A stretch of 62,622 nucleotides of DNA from positions 1-62,622 of the forward strand of contig JARGXX010000024.1 in the NCBI GenBank assembly GCA_030374765.1, written 5' to 3'. Source of the DNA: Agarophyton chilense. Its lineage: Eukaryota; Rhodophyta; Florideophyceae; Gracilariales; Gracilariaceae. The notes below the pieces were generated by a model. The model was not told the DNA's origin, searched no databases, and saw only the letters and a program-made list of their open reading frames with translations. The first letter of the stretch is position 1, and each line of letters begins with the position of its first letter. The position numbers and the translations under genes are program-made. Below, one piece after another: positions 21,001-32,815 of the stretch.

Positions 21001-21871
21001 ACGCAATGACTGTGGGGTCAGCGTACGGGTCACGACCGATGGTAGCGGTGTAGAGCGGGGCCTAACGTTCGAATCCTTGATGGTGGCACTCCCAGAGTAT
21101 TTGGTGCAATCAGCTGGCGTTTACTGCGTAGTCCTACAGGTTGGGGCTACGGAAACGATGGCTTGAAGACCAATTGGTGGAACTAATATATCAAAGAGGG
21201 TTATTTAGTATCCTTACGGTTCCTACCTTACTCTAAGGGAGAAGCGTCACTCGAGCCGAGTAACTAGTACTGGCGAGGCGCTGAGATCTCCCTGGCACTG
21301 TAGTGCTCATCAATTACACTAATTAAAAATAATAATAATCTACATGAGTCCACCTGAGTTCGACCTGTCCACGTGTCGTCTGTAAGATCCTTCAGGGCCC
21401 GGCGGCCTACAGAGCTCAACCGTTATCATCGCTCCTTCACATATCTCCCTCCTTAGCATTTGACACGGCGAAGTCCAGATTACCTCAAGATTGACCCAGG
21501 GGACGTGAGCGCTTAGTCCCTCCCAGGACCATTGGGCGCAACGGGACGTCGCGTCGTCATCGCCTGCGAGGATGCGGGGAAGCGTCAGCTGACCATTGGC
21601 GCCAAAGGGCAATTAATTCGCCTAAGAACTGAAACTCCCACGCGCCGTGAGCGCTATCCATATGTGCATCTCCGGCGCATTCCTCGCGTCGCGTTGCCGA
21701 GACGGTCCATTGGGTTTTTCTCTTCTGACAGTCATTGGGGCCTTCCTAAATGTCATTTCTTCATTTAGCGACCTCCGCGCTTCGTTAACCGTGGCTCACG
21801 CCTGTCAGTCCGCTTGGGTCAATTCCGTCACTCTCTTTACCATCGTGGTACTTTTCCATTGGTCGCACGCG
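21001..21871. other. Presumed 3' LTR region of chromovirus B; boundaries unresolved
   Basis: By analogy with elements A and C the 3' LTR of element B should lie here, directly upstream of the antisense ORF start. The CT-rich tract GTTTTTCTCTTCTGAC near 21,714-21,730 could be the complement of its polypurine tract. I could not define TG...CA ends because no second LTR is present for comparison. Confidence 0.3.
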
Positions 21872-24109
21872 ATGCCGAACTCGCCTTATAAGCCCGTCGG
21901 ATATGCCGTTCTCCCTCCGGACTTCGTCGCTTCCGTCGGTCGTTCTATTCACTTCCCGGCGGACCAACCTGTGGGCAGTGGCACCATGGCTTCGAACAAC
22001 CAAGCGAGGAGCTCCTCGGGATACCAATTGGCTTACGAACGTCCCGGGGACCGCTACGACCATACCATCGGACGGAATCCGAGGGCAGTGCGTCATGCCA
22101 TTCTTACGTCCTCTGTGGAAGAATACCAAAGGTTCTGTCATATGTATCTCGACGCCCGAAGGTTTGCCGAGATACCCGATTTCCGGAGAAGCAACAAGAA
22201 CGCGCGCAGCGTCTCGTGGTATAACCGATGGTTTCATTGTCCTGTGGATCCGCGTTCTGCGACGAGATGTCGCACCCTCATCAAAGCGGACATGCCATAT
22301 GCCCGCTGCGAGGGGGAAGCCGAATAGCAGCTCAGGGTGCACAAACTTTTTTCAGACCTATACACGGACTTCATCTCGCCTCATGTGCGATTTCCCCTCG
22401 CGGGTCACAACCTCTTGGCGCTTATGTGCCTCCAGCCGCCGTATGACCGCCTGTTTTGGATGCCCAATACGGTCTATTGGAACGAGATGCACGAGCCCGA
22501 TGGTCGTTTGCGTTAATTTCTGGGGTTCTTCTTTTGTTGGAACCAGGTGGAGTTTCACGAAATGAGCGCAGAAAAACGTCTTCCGTTATATCTTTCGCTT
22601 CCCCACGAGGATGAAAACCAATGGGCCATGTATTGGCGTGTCTCGCCGCTCTTTTTGGTTCCCACGCCGTCTGTGGTGACGTACCACTCGTCTCAACTCA
22701 TGGGCGATGACAATGACCGATGGTCGTGGCTGTTATGGCAGGTACTCTTCATTTAGTCCGGCGTGATGTCCCTTATGGCCTTCCTGGATACCACGAAATA
22801 CGCAATCCGTGGTAATGTCCGTTCGGAGGATTGGAGGGTATGGTGCGACGAGAACATACCCGGTCCTCGAGGTCGCCTAATCCCACTCCCGGATATCATG
22901 GTCCGCTTCGTAAGGAACCTGGGCATCCAGAATATTATTTGTGGGACCCAATCCGACGTCGAAGAGACCGAGGCCCTTTTGAATCGTGTCCTACAGTTGC
23001 AGTGGGGCAAGACTCCCGGGTTCCTTTTGTATGACCACGATGCCGACTCATTCACGCCGATTCCGCTACATCCGCAGGGTCGGGATGACGCTCGCTCTTA
23101 TCCCTCCAAGCCTTTGAGGAATCAACCATCGGACATCTCGAGGCGTCATGTGCCCGACTATTATCCAGAAGCAATTGGTTTCGATCCCCTGTGCTTCGAG
23201 CTTGATGTGGAAGCTACGCCGTTCTTTCCTGCTGGTATGTCTGATGGATAATCCTTCGGTGAAGATCCCTTCGTCATCCCCGTAGATGGCGTTAATCCTC
23301 CGGTCGAGCCCGCTGTGGTGTTGCCGACCGCTTCCCCTCCTCCAGCTCCTCCGGGCGCTGCTCCTCAGGATGAGCTTTTTTATGAGCCGCCCGTCGCCCA
23401 GATGGACATTACTCCTGGCGAGGTTACTGTCGAGGCTGGAAGTCCTGTAGGTGATGCCTCAGCTCAAAATTCCACTGGGCGCGTCGACATCGCTCCGTTT
23501 TCTCCGTTGCCACACTTTCCCGCTTTGGTCACGATTGCGGCTTCGGATCTCCGTCCTGTCTGCCGTACCGTTGGTATTACCGCCTCGATGGACATTGCGA
23601 CAGTCCTGAGAGAAGCGTGCTCCTGGGCGCGTCGCTCGGCGCACTACGCCGCGGTTGTCCAACAGGGTCAGGACCTGAAGACCGCCATGGTCAATATCCT
23701 GCAGCAGAATTCCCAAATGATGTCCCAGAGGGTTACTGCCGACTTGGATGCCCGGTATGGTCTACATTTGGGCGACCGGGAGGCTTCCGATGGTGACAAT
23801 AGTTTTTCAGGTGAATCTCCGCCGACGAAGCGTGCTCAGCTCGCTGGGGCCGGTCCTAGTGGTTCAGTAGGCTCCATAGGTGACCCTAATCCCGGCTTCA
23901 ATCCTGCAGATTCCAATGAGGACGACGGAGTTACTCCAGCGCCGCCCCCAATGAGTCCTGTTGGTGTTCGGAGCGCTTTCGCGAACCTTGAGGACATGGT
24001 GAGGGCTGTTATACCTCTCATATTTAATCCAATATATGAATGCTTGTGTTTTTCCAAGGTCGTTCTTCTCTCTCAAACGTGCGTGCCCATAGGCGTCGTC
24101 GAACCTTGA
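21872..24109 (+). pseudogene. Antisense ORF protein of chromovirus B (aORF-B), unknown family
   Basis: One plus-strand frame, opposite to pol, is open over 745 codons except for four stops (22325 TAG, 22514 TAA, 22754 TAG, 23249 TAA) and no frameshift. Homology to aORF-A and aORF-C is visible in LYLSLPHEDENQW followed by PTPSVVTYHSSQ and RWSWLLWQVLF (versus RYVSLPDWW, PPVFTYVGSS and GWWSVVVSEW in C). It is also visible in ETEALLNRVLQLQW and GFLLYDHDADSF (versus LLDFVEGVQWDEV and GDFIYFDPWDY). It is longer than the other two, with a Pro-rich, then helical and Ser/Asp-rich C-terminal part not shared with them. Its 3' end overlaps the end of pol by about 37 bp, tail to tail. No known domain, signal peptide or obvious membrane anchor. 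Confidence 0.7.
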
Positions 24110-26560
24110 GAGCGTCTTGCTTCTTTCTCATGTGTCGCCTTAGAACTGACATTGTTCTCTGATGCAGGATCTACGGCGAACCGTCGTGCTACGGTGAATT
24201 GTCGTGTCGAGAGGCGGTTTGGGAGGCGTTTGGGGGTTATTCGGACCAATCGTTGCCCCCTACTGAAGGCTGCGCTCCGTGCTGCCGATTTTGCGCCAAT
24301 AGCTGGCGATAAATTAACCGGAATGGTTTGAGGCTCTTGCCAAGTGTCTTCCTCAGGTTTGTAGACGAAACAACGGAAGTGATAGCGCATAGTTCCATCT
24401 TCTCCCCGAACGGCGGAGATAATGCGCTTAATCACATATCAGTATTGGTATTCATTCTCCGGCAGGAGAGTGTGGTCCAGAGGGGCGAATCAATCGGAGT
24501 CGGTTGGAAGAGATGGGTCATCGTCATTGGTATTGAAAATCGGGTCCATGGGGCTAGTTGGGTCTGCGGGAACTGCCTTGGGGTGTGTGGGGATTTGAGC
24601 GTGGACCTGAGGTGGCAGTGATTCCATTGGACCAGGGGACTGGGACTTTGGCGATTCGGGGGAGCTGGGGGCTCATATCACCCGATCAATCGAGACGGTG
24701 TCCTGTAGGCCGTCAATTAGTAACGTAATGGTATGTTGATTGGCCTTAAGAACTTTGTATGGTCCCGTAAAGCGGGGTAAGAGCTTTGGCGTAGTGTTCT
24801 CGAAGTCCTCACTGTCCTTCGGTGGTCGGTACAGGTAAACAAGTTCTCCTTTCCCAAAGGTCGGAGTGTTCCAAACGGCTTTGTCGAAATTGACCTTGTA
24901 ACGCCGTTAGGCTTTGGTTAGTATAGTTCCAGCCGATTGAATAATGCGTTCGATGCGTCGGCGCGAGTAGCGCTTCGCCTGGGTAGGAGTCATTCCTTCG
25001 GTTATGTCCTGGTGTATGATAAACTCCTGAAGGTCCACAGCTATCGGCGGCGTCGCTCTCGTTAGCGTTAAGTCGAAAGGTGTTGTCCCCGTGGAAGCGT
25101 GCACCTGCATGTTGTAGGCATAAAACCGTGGCTCAACGTAGTCGTCCTAGTCCAATTGGTGCTCCGATACGTATTGTGTCAATCGGTCCAGATGTGTTTG
25201 GTGAAAGCGATCGGCTTTGCCATTGGTTTGCGGGTGGTACGCCGTGATGGTCACAAGTTTGATACCTAAGGTGGCACAATCGCTTGAGAAGAATTTGGAT
25301 ACAAACTGGCTGCCTTTATCCGTAAGGAGGTAGAGTGGCATGCCATATGAATACACCAAGTGGGACAAGAAGGCCGTGGCGACATCCGTGGCCGTTGTCT
25401 TTCCTAGGGGTAGGGCTAGGATAAGTTTGGTAAACCTATCGGTTATAACCAAGACAAACCGTTTTCCACGGGACAACTTAGGCAAAGGCCCAAGTCTATC
25501 CATCGCGACAAATTCCATCGGACCTGCAGCGGGGAAGAGCATCAATTTGGCCTGATGGTTGGCGCGAGACCCTCGGATTTGTGCGCATGATGTACAGTTC
25601 CGTGCGTTTTGCCATAGGTCCTGCGCCATTAGTGGCCAGTAGAAGAACTTCCTTAGGGTTTGGTACATTCCTCGGCCTGCAGGGTGACCAGCCAAGCGAG
25701 GGAAATGGGGGAGGTGTAGGAATGGCGCCCTTAGTGGACTTTGTATCACCCGTTGGAGTGCTCCATCCAGCGGTGAGCGGCGACACAGTAGTCCAAATCT
25801 GCCATAGCCGAACAGGCATCCAGGGATTCCTACCACTTGGGCTGTTTCCTTGCAGTACTCGTCTTCGACCTGCGCCTGTAGGAGTTCCTCAATAGTTATA
25901 GGGAGGAGCTCTTTCTCCTCCGGGGCTATCGCGTTAACCTGAGGTGGTGTCGAATCGGGCGGTACTGTCACCCAGTCCAATAGGTATACTTCGTCGTTCT
26001 TTACCTCAGGATCATCCGATTGGACTTTACCCATAAGTTCATCCGTTTCCGTATGACCGTGAGGTCCATTATCTATAACAAGGGTAGGAATTAGGTCGTC
26101 CAATGGAGTGTCATCAGTTCCGTCGGTAATGATTCGCGATAGGGCATCTACTGCCTGGTTCTTGATTTCTGGCCTGTAGGTTATCTCGTAGTCATATTCT
26201 GACAGCCTGAGACGCCACCGAGCGAGGCTACTTGATGCATCGGTTACATTGAGTAACCAGCGGAGTGAATCATGGTCTGTCCTAATGGTAAACCTGGTTC
26301 CCTCGAGGTACGGACGGAGTGTCAATACGTACCATACGATGGCTATTCCTTTTGGATATTATTGTAATTTTGCTCCGCGCTGGTGAGCATTCTGCTCCAG
26401 TATCCAATAGGTCGGTAGTCCTTGCATGAGAGTGTGTACCTCTCCAAACTGGAAGTCGTAAATGAACGTTGTCACACGACGCCCAGGAATCTGCAAGCCG
26501 ACATTTCCAGTGCTATAATTATTTGGCACGGGGTCAGTCTGAGCAGATGCCTCCGACGCA
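24073..26560 (-). pseudogene. Chromovirus B pol: RNase H, integrase, chromodomain
   Basis: Read on the minus strand. RNase H is at about 26,500-26,130 (TLRPYLEGTRFTIRTDHDSL, RWRLRLSEYDYEITY, VDALSRI). The integrase zinc-binding segment is at about 25,720-25,570 (HLPHFPRLAGHPAGRGM, CTSCAQIRGS). The core follows with MDRLGPLPKLSRGK, LLTDKGSQFVSKFF and HPQTNGKADRFHQT; the catalytic Glu of the usual V-E-R-F is Asp here. The integrase tail reaches about 24,690 (KLLPRFTGPYKVL), and after a Pro-rich linker a chromodomain is at about 24,435-24,330 (VIKRIISAV, YHFRCFVYKPEEDTWQEP). In-frame stops (for example at 24,907 and 25,147) show decay. Confidence 0.82.
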
Positions 26561-27189
26561 CCAAAGCCTAGAAGACTTAGCATCCTACTTTTCTGCGCGT
26601 GTCGAAGGTCTCCAGCTTCTGTGCGGTACGCATCCGCGAAAGGAAAGACTAAACATCGCCTCGAGAGTATGCGGTTCCACCGCTCTCTCGTGCAAAGAGC
26701 TGAGGCTTCGTTTCCATTTCGAACAGAAAGGCGCTCTTCAACTTTTAATTCAGTCATTTCCGTGGATATTCGATGCCTATGCGCTGCGCGTTCCTTCCCC
26801 GAGGTTGACTTACTCCATCGCACTTTAGAAGCTGTCCCCTTTTCTGTCGATGACTACATGGCTAATTTAGGCAGTTTCCAGATGCGTGCAAAATAGTGCA
26901 CGTACTTAGCGAAAAGCAATCGATGATATCGGTGTGGCTGTTCCTCGAAAGGACGTGGAATCCGACATTCGGAATTAGGCACAAAATTAGAACGGTTTTG
27001 ATGTAGTGCTTTCCGTTGGGACCGTTACTAAAAAACTTCTTCGCTCTTGCCTATAGCAGACGACCGACACAAAACACCTTAGCAGAAACCTGATCTGATG
27101 TTTTGTCAAATAGTTCCTTCTCGGTCTGTCCTAAATTGTTCAACGCGGGTCTCTCGCACTCAACCATGGGGTGGAATCATCCAAGTCTT
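26561..27189. other. No recognisable gene
   Basis: Overlapping plus and minus frames of 90-150 codons cover 26,470-26,900 without any motif. Upstream pol domains expected for element B are absent. Confidence 0.4.
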
Positions 27190-28522
27190 TTAGGTCCGGA
27201 CATTGAGAAACAAAAAATCGTTCATATGGATGAGCATAGCTGCGCAGATATTGAAGATAACTGCCGTATTATTTCGGGCATGACTGTGTCGCAGAATGTT
27301 CTCCACTTGAGAGCTTGACAAACCTGCAGTTTTCGCCATTTCTTGTAGCCCGAACCCGTATAGCATTTCTCTACAAAGCGGGTAGAGGCATTGTTTCTCG
27401 ATGTGGAACAGACCTAGACATGGGATGAGCAATTCATGAGTGCGCGGCGTTGATGGACTTCATTACCCGTGCAGTGTGGTAGCCTTGGCGGATTGTTTCC
27501 AAATGGGCAGTAACATCTTGTAGGTCGGTTGGTCGCCAGATACAAGAACATATGTCGGACATCCTGGCTGACCTGGCTGGATGATTTCGTAGAGTTTTGC
27601 AACTTTGGCATGAATAGTGAGAATGTCGGCTGCGCTTAGGTGGCAAATATCAATGTACATAACCTCTTGATCCGAATAAAGGCTTGACTTCGGAGTTGCT
27701 CCGCCGTGAGGTTTGAAGCAGGCCAAGAAAAGTGTCTGGAAGTTAATTCTGCGTCGTTCACTCTAAGAGTTGGTTCGTGGAAAAGGAGATTTGCCGAAAT
27801 CGCTCCTTGGACCAGGACTGTCCCATTCACCTACTGAACCAATTAAGTCCCACCGACGCCTCCAAGCGATACCGAACGAGTGCACGAATCTAGAGTGTCT
27901 CCTTCTTTCGCGAAGGACGCCTTGAGTTGCTTTACCACTTATCACAGGATTTTTCATACCAGCTGCCTTCACAGAGTGAAGAGGCATCATGTCGAAATTG
28001 TCCATCTGAATGGTCAACAGACATTCATCCAGGTCCATCCCACTACGTGAACCCCTCTGTGATTGCTCCCTCTCGGATATGAGGGACTTTTGGTACCCAT
28101 CACTAGTGTCTTGTGACGCTACCAACCCGAATTCATATAGAACGTGGGTCCACGACGAAGAAGACTCGAGAATGCCTGCAGCAGACAGCAACGCAGTCGG
28201 GGGGGCCTGTCACTGAGTTCTTCCTAGCGAAAAAGACCTGCTCAATGACTCTGAATGCGCGGATCATCAATAAAAGATCTGATTTCGGAACCATTTCCCG
28301 GTCCACCTCCGCACGCAACGCAGTGAGCAAATGTGGAGCTGAGATTGAGGAAAGGACTTCAGACAGGTTTGAAACCGGAAAGATACTGGCGGTTGTCTTG
28401 TTCGACAATCTCGCTGAAACATGCCACGAAGAGAGACGATTATCGGAGCACATGTACAAGTTAGTTGCGAACCAAAGAAGCGGCGATATTCTAGACACTT
28501 CATCCCATAAACAACACTCCAC
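27190..28522 (-). pseudogene. DUF6589-like transposon-associated protein, eroded
   Basis: Minus-strand pieces in order: 28522-28133 (130 aa), 28191-27763 with TIQMDNFDMMPLHSVKAAGM, 27726-27463 with SAADILTIHAKVAKLYEIIQ and TYVLVSGDQPTYKMLLPIW, then 27432-27190 with LGLFHIEKQCLYPLCREMLY followed by GFGLQEMAKTAGLSSSQ. The sequence of D-N-x-D, G-D-Q-x-T, then 'G-x-F-H...l-x-x-m-Y...a-G-l-x-x-m-A-x-x-a-G' recalls DUF6589 proteins of uncharacterised repeat-like genes in animals and protists. That is recognition from memory. Frame changes every 200-300 bp show decay. Confidence 0.45.
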
Positions 28523-29045
28523 GCGCCATTATCTAGCCTTGTTCAACGAGAAGTTTTTTGTGAAAGTAGCCAGCATACTACGTCGTTCTGTCACACTGAG
28601 CGGCTTGGTTAACTTCTCATTCTTTGCGCAAAATGAGAAAAACGCGTCATTGAGAGAGTTCCCAAATGCGTAGCAACGTAATCTTGGAGTCGGGCAATAA
28701 AGATGTATACCTTTCCCTCCCAGTGTTGGTCATAGGGGCTCTCCAATGTCCTTGGGTCTACACTTTTCCCCTTCTTGTTAAAAGTGAGCAACCACTCACA
28801 TGAATCTCTAACAGCCCCTAAAGGGAGGAAGAGAGCCTTGGGCATGCCTGTACCGATGCAATCACCGAGCGACGTATAACAATGAGGTCATTTCTTACTT
28901 CTGGAAGCACCGACGCCCACCCCACACCCGAACCATTTGAGTCAAGAGCGCTTCTGATCATGTCCAGCAAGCACCGGTCACTTACGTCCTTCAAGAGTAC
29001 ATCGTGAACTGGCGGTGGACTTCCTTCAATGCATTTTGAGAGCTT

Positions 29046-29552
29046 TTAGTGGCAGTGGGTGCACACTTTCTTTCTGTGCACGTCTCGAGCTCGCAGCATT
29101 CTATCCGGCAAAGCGAATACGGAATCGTCAAAGTCAGCGGCTTCTTCGGCGTCTTCAATTGTATTGCTCTCGAAGCTAGGAAGGGGACGGAGAATTCCCT
29201 TTTTCTTTGGGCAAACTGTGTCAAAGAAAACACAACGAGCACGGGGACTCCCCAGCTTTTTCTTCTCTCGTAGTTCCGCAACATTGAGGGAGTGACTGGT
29301 ATGATTATGATGAAGTTTGCAAAGCAGTTTCTCAGAAATGTGGTTCAGCAACTCATCGACCTCACTCTCGGAAATTTGGGAGCGGTTTAATAGGTCCGTC
29401 TTACAGAAAAGCGAACCTGTCTTCCCTACTAGAAACACGGTGTAAAGCTTGAGATTGATGAATGGGTTTGCTTCTCGAACATTTCCTTTTTGAATTACTG
29501 CATTACCCAAGCATGAACAAATGTAGCATGATTTGTGCCGGTTGTTTCGCAT
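29046..29552 (-). CDS. 168-aa ORF with Cys pairs, possibly N-terminal part of the DUF6589-like relic
   Basis: It begins MRNNRHKSCYICSCLGNAV and ends KKVCTHCH, with further CKLHHNHTSH and CVFFDTVCPKKK in between, giving several C-x2-C / H-x-H combinations typical of zinc-binding modules. It has the same strand as, and lies upstream of, the DUF6589-like pieces. No specific family recognised. Confidence 0.35.
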   Translation of the reverse strand: MRNNRHKSCYICSCLGNAVIQKGNVREANPFINLKLYTVFLVGKTGSLFCKTDLLNRSQISESEVDELLNHISEKLLCKLHHNHTSHSLNVAELREKKKLGSPRARCVFFDTVCPKKKGILRPLPSFESNTIEDAEEAADFDDSVFALPDRMLRARDVHRKKVCTHCH

Positions 29553-30504
29553 TGGCTCGATTCTGGATTCTCAAAACTGAATAGATTTTCGAGCGCACAG
29601 CCCATAATGATGCTCTTCAGAAATTACGCTCCATCTTCTTCTACTTGAGCGACAATCCGTGCATAGAAGGAAACGTCCGGGTACATGCCCCACAAATGGG
29701 TTGGGATACGGGGAAGTGTCAACTTTCTGGCGTTTCTTGAGTTAGTTTTCGGAGATGTAAACGTAATGAGAAGGCCTCTTAGTAGACGACTGTGAACAAG
29801 CCATGCACAAATGTGATAAAAGGTCTGTGGAGGTGTCTGCGACGACTTTTTTGACTTTTGGTTGCATCGCCGCAACTCACTCTCACGGAATGGCCTCTTG
29901 AGAATTTGTGCAGAGCTGTGTTATTGGATGACGCTCGGGTTTCTGGATGGGAGTGCGGCGTCGCAATTCGGACAGAGGCAAGGCGGCCAATGCAGCTCAC
30001 CAACGAGATGGATAGAGCCAAGAAAAAGGGACGCAGATAACCTCCAGTACTAGTTTTGGGGGACGACAAAATCTGACTTTTTCGAAGGTGTGATAACCGC
30101 TTTTGCACTATCTACGGGCGCTTCGTACGGATTAGGCACACGTCAGATTGATATGGTCAAATTAAATTGACACGGCCGTCGAAATGCATATACGTGCCCA
30201 AACCCAAATATTACTTCAACAAGGCCTCTCTCTCTGCTCTGCTCAGGGCGCTCGTCAGCATGGCAAAAAAACAGGCATGATCCAAAAATCTTGGGTTTCT
30301 GCCGTAACAAAAGTCCTCGGTATCCCGAGCGGATCGCTGGGATATCGGCGCCTCTAATGCGCCGGTCTCCCAGCAGAAGTTTGTCAAAATGTAAGAGATG
30401 ATAGGAAAATTACTGCATATTCTTCCTTTATCGGACACTCCATCCAAACGTTTTGGTTCGCAAGCCACGTGCAGATATTATCTCCTGCGCCAGTTTAAAC
30501 CCAC
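29553..30504. other. No recognisable gene
   Basis: Frames of 83-109 codons on the minus strand and shorter ones on the plus strand, none with motifs. Confidence 0.4.
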
Positions 30505-30771
30505 ATGTTTGCTCTTGGGACTGCGCTTTCTCTCCGCACAGTTTTGAACATTCCCCCCCTACATTCCTCCCCAATTTCTCTTCTTCCACTAACTTCTACT
30601 CGCACTGAGTTGCAATCGCGTCTTTTTGTACTAACTTCTACTCGCGCTGAGTTGCCATCGCGTCTTTTTGTACTAACTTCTACTCGCGCTCTTTTTCAAT
30701 GGCGTTTTCAGATGTTCCCGGAGTTCGTCCAGGAAGAGATTGCTTCTCTCTCACCAAAGAAACCCCCATGA
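30505..30771 (+). CDS. 88-aa ORF containing a 14-residue tandem repeat
   Basis: ATG 30505 to TGA 30771. Residues about 29-63 are two and a half copies of LTSTR(A/T)EL(P/Q)SRLFV, encoded by a 42-bp DNA repeat that keeps the frame. The C-terminus is acidic then Lys/Pro-rich (EFVQEEIASLSPKKPP). The repeat period is a multiple of three, but there is no homology or transcript evidence. It may be a non-coding minisatellite. Confidence 0.3.
   Translation: MFALGTALSLRTVLNIPPLHSSPISLLPLTSTRTELQSRLFVLTSTRAELPSRLFVLTSTRALFQWRFQMFPEFVQEEIASLSPKKPP
30588..30691 (+). repeat. 42-bp tandem repeat, about 2.5 copies
   Basis: Units begin at 30588, 30630 and 30672 with ACTAACTTCTACTCGC. Units 1 and 2 differ at only a few positions, and unit 3 is truncated after about 20 bp. 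Confidence 0.9.
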
Positions 30772-31312
30772 CAAACGTCTCTACTTAGTGCCGCTGAACC
30801 GAACGTTGTTCTTATAGAGGATACAGTTCAGCTCAATCATGATGGAGACCCCATCTACTAGAGGTGAAGACCGCACGCTGTAGCCCCGGTTTCAAGGCAA
30901 AAATAAAGCTTCTGTAAGCCGTTCCGGCGCACAGGCGCCGCCAGCGGGCACAGCAGCTCGAAACTCCCAGTAATGCAACTGCCAGCAGCTGGAAACGTGT
31001 GCTTTGTTGGACGGTTTCATCAATCTTGAGATTTTCGTGCATACTTTGTATGCTTTCGGGTCCAGTGGATCAGAACGCATAAAAAGTATGCACGAAGATC
31101 TGTAAGAACCCCTCCCCAACTGATACGTTTCTGATTTAATCGGGTAGTCGCGTGTTACTACCCGCCGTTTTTGTCACAGAAATCCATCCAAAAATGTCCG
31201 ACCCGGTGTTGACGCGCACCCTCAGCAGAATCTGCTCAGCGGAAAAACATAACAGATATAAGTATAAGTGCTTGGTATTTTCTAAACATAAGATTTCCTA
31301 AAATCATTTCTA
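30772..31312. other. No recognisable gene
   Basis: Short opposing frames only. Nothing identifiable upstream of the RT relic. Confidence 0.4.
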
Positions 31313-32210
31313 GTGTCTATACGACCACTGGCCTCATATGACTCCAGAATTACAACATCGATAATTTTTGTAAACTTTGTCAATTTTCTTAAACGTTTAT
31401 GCCTGGACGTCATCAACACTCTTTTATTCTCTGGCGTCAACGTTAAAGATCACGAAAGATCGTCCACAACTTGTACACAACATCATCTTCACTTCAGCCG
31501 TGTTAGACCTAAAAAAGGCTTATGTTGGCGTTCCAAAACACAAACCTATGCCACTAGCAATGCGAGTGCTACCAAAAACTTTCGATAGACTGATACCCTA
31601 TCTGCCTCAACCGACTATCTCAAAAACGATTAAACAATTTCTGATGGTACAGATAGACAGAGCCACCTAAAAGCCCGAATTGGGGTACCTCAGGGTGATT
31701 CCTCTAGCACCACACTTGTCAATATCTACATGGATATCTACGCTGAAGACGTACTGAAAATCTGAAAACACTACTACACAGAAAATGAACGACTTATTCT
31801 CTTCGCAAACGATGTTAAGCTAGTGGCGAAAACAAAGAACGAGTTAAAAAATGCTGGATGTGTCAACAAGATGGACCAAGGACTACTGTATGACTTGAAA
31901 CACAGAAAAGTGCTTTACTGTACAACAGATTGACGGCACTAGCCCATCGTTTACACTTGTTTATACCATTCAACGAATACAAACTAGTGTGAAATATCTT
32001 GGGGTGATTGTCAGAGAAAATGAAATCACTGATAAAAGCTTCTTAAAAAGATTCAATCATGTACAGCTCCAACTGATGAAACTCGTGAACCAAAGGGTGA
32101 AGAAACAGATAATATCCCAAAAAGGTTTCATCTGTGTAAAACAGTAGTAATGCTACTCGCTGAATACGCCATACATCCTACTTCCCAAACGTGTAATATG
32201 AACCAAAACG
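31313..32210 (+). pseudogene. Non-LTR reverse transcriptase fragment, eroded
   Basis: The frame from 31377 carries VLDLKKAYVGVPKHKPMPLA (the 'lDl-KAYDsV' block with the Asp lost). It then changes frame into GVPQGDSSSTTLVNIYMDIY and LILFANDVKLVAKTKNELKN, where FAND is a mutated F-A-D-D catalytic box. Later pieces extend to about 32,200. Block order and spacing match LINE-type RT. It is not closely similar to the LINE at 52.2 kb, so it derives from another family. Confidence 0.65.
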
Positions 32211-32639
32211 GTAACGGGGTTGTAAGACCTGTCGGTTCTAGGGAGTGCGGGATGTGCTCAACCTATGAGGCAGAGATTTAAGATATCTGTAAGGTGTGGC
32301 ATCACCAGCCACTGAAGTGTGCAACAGGAACTGCGGGCGTACTGAGACTAAGTTGGTAGACGGTGATGCACAGCGCACGCGAGTCCGAAAAATCGTAAGA
32401 ACAATATACTAACCTTTATGGTCGACTGTGGAAACCAAAAGGGGTAGTAGTCTAGTAGGCGTTTAACTCTACCATGTTGGTCGGCGTGACCATACTTGAT
32501 GAAGATATATATATCACCGACCACCCGACCCACGGTGACGATTCTCGCCACGTGGCCACGGGAAGGAGCACTGGAGGTGCACCTCCCTATCAACTTAATT
32601 CTATCTATCTAATACTAAATTAGCGAAAATCTAAAATAG

Positions 32640-32815
32640 ATGCGAATTAAACCACTGTAGTACAAGGCGCATGCACGCAACCATCCAGGTCCAACACGTC
32701 GCATCATTACCTCATCGCTGTAGCTCACTGTGAGGCGTGTGGAACACACGAGCAAAACGCGCACCGCTTCGTGTGTATTAATGTAAGCGACGCGCGTCTG
32801 TCCTACAGTTTCACT
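32640..32815 (-). repeat. Dispersed repeat, copy 2 (inverted relative to about 9.9 kb)
   Basis: The minus strand reads GTGAAACTGTAGGACAGACG, a stretch with ACACACGAAGCGG, then GTTCCACACGCCTCA, matching 9845-10060 with scattered substitutions. AT-rich sequence flanks both copies on the 5' side. Confidence 0.6.

Larger units (their letters stand above)
21872..26560 (-). mobile_element. Ty3/gypsy chromovirus B, truncated, with antisense ORF
   Basis: Minus-strand pol (RNase H, integrase, chromodomain) ends at about 24,073. A plus-strand ORF homologous to those of elements A and C fills the space between pol and the presumed 3' LTR. Protease, RT and gag are missing beyond about 26,560, where sequence becomes unrelated, so the element is 5'-truncated or interrupted. 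Confidence 0.8.

Noticed and set aside
20539..21033. 164-codon Leu/Ser/Pro-rich minus frame
   Set aside because: Produced by the purine-rich repeat on the opposite strand. Low complexity, no domain.
21030..21110. GTTCGAATCC (B-box-like) near 21,068
   Set aside because: The T-stem pairs at 4 of 5 positions only and no matching 5' acceptor strand is found.
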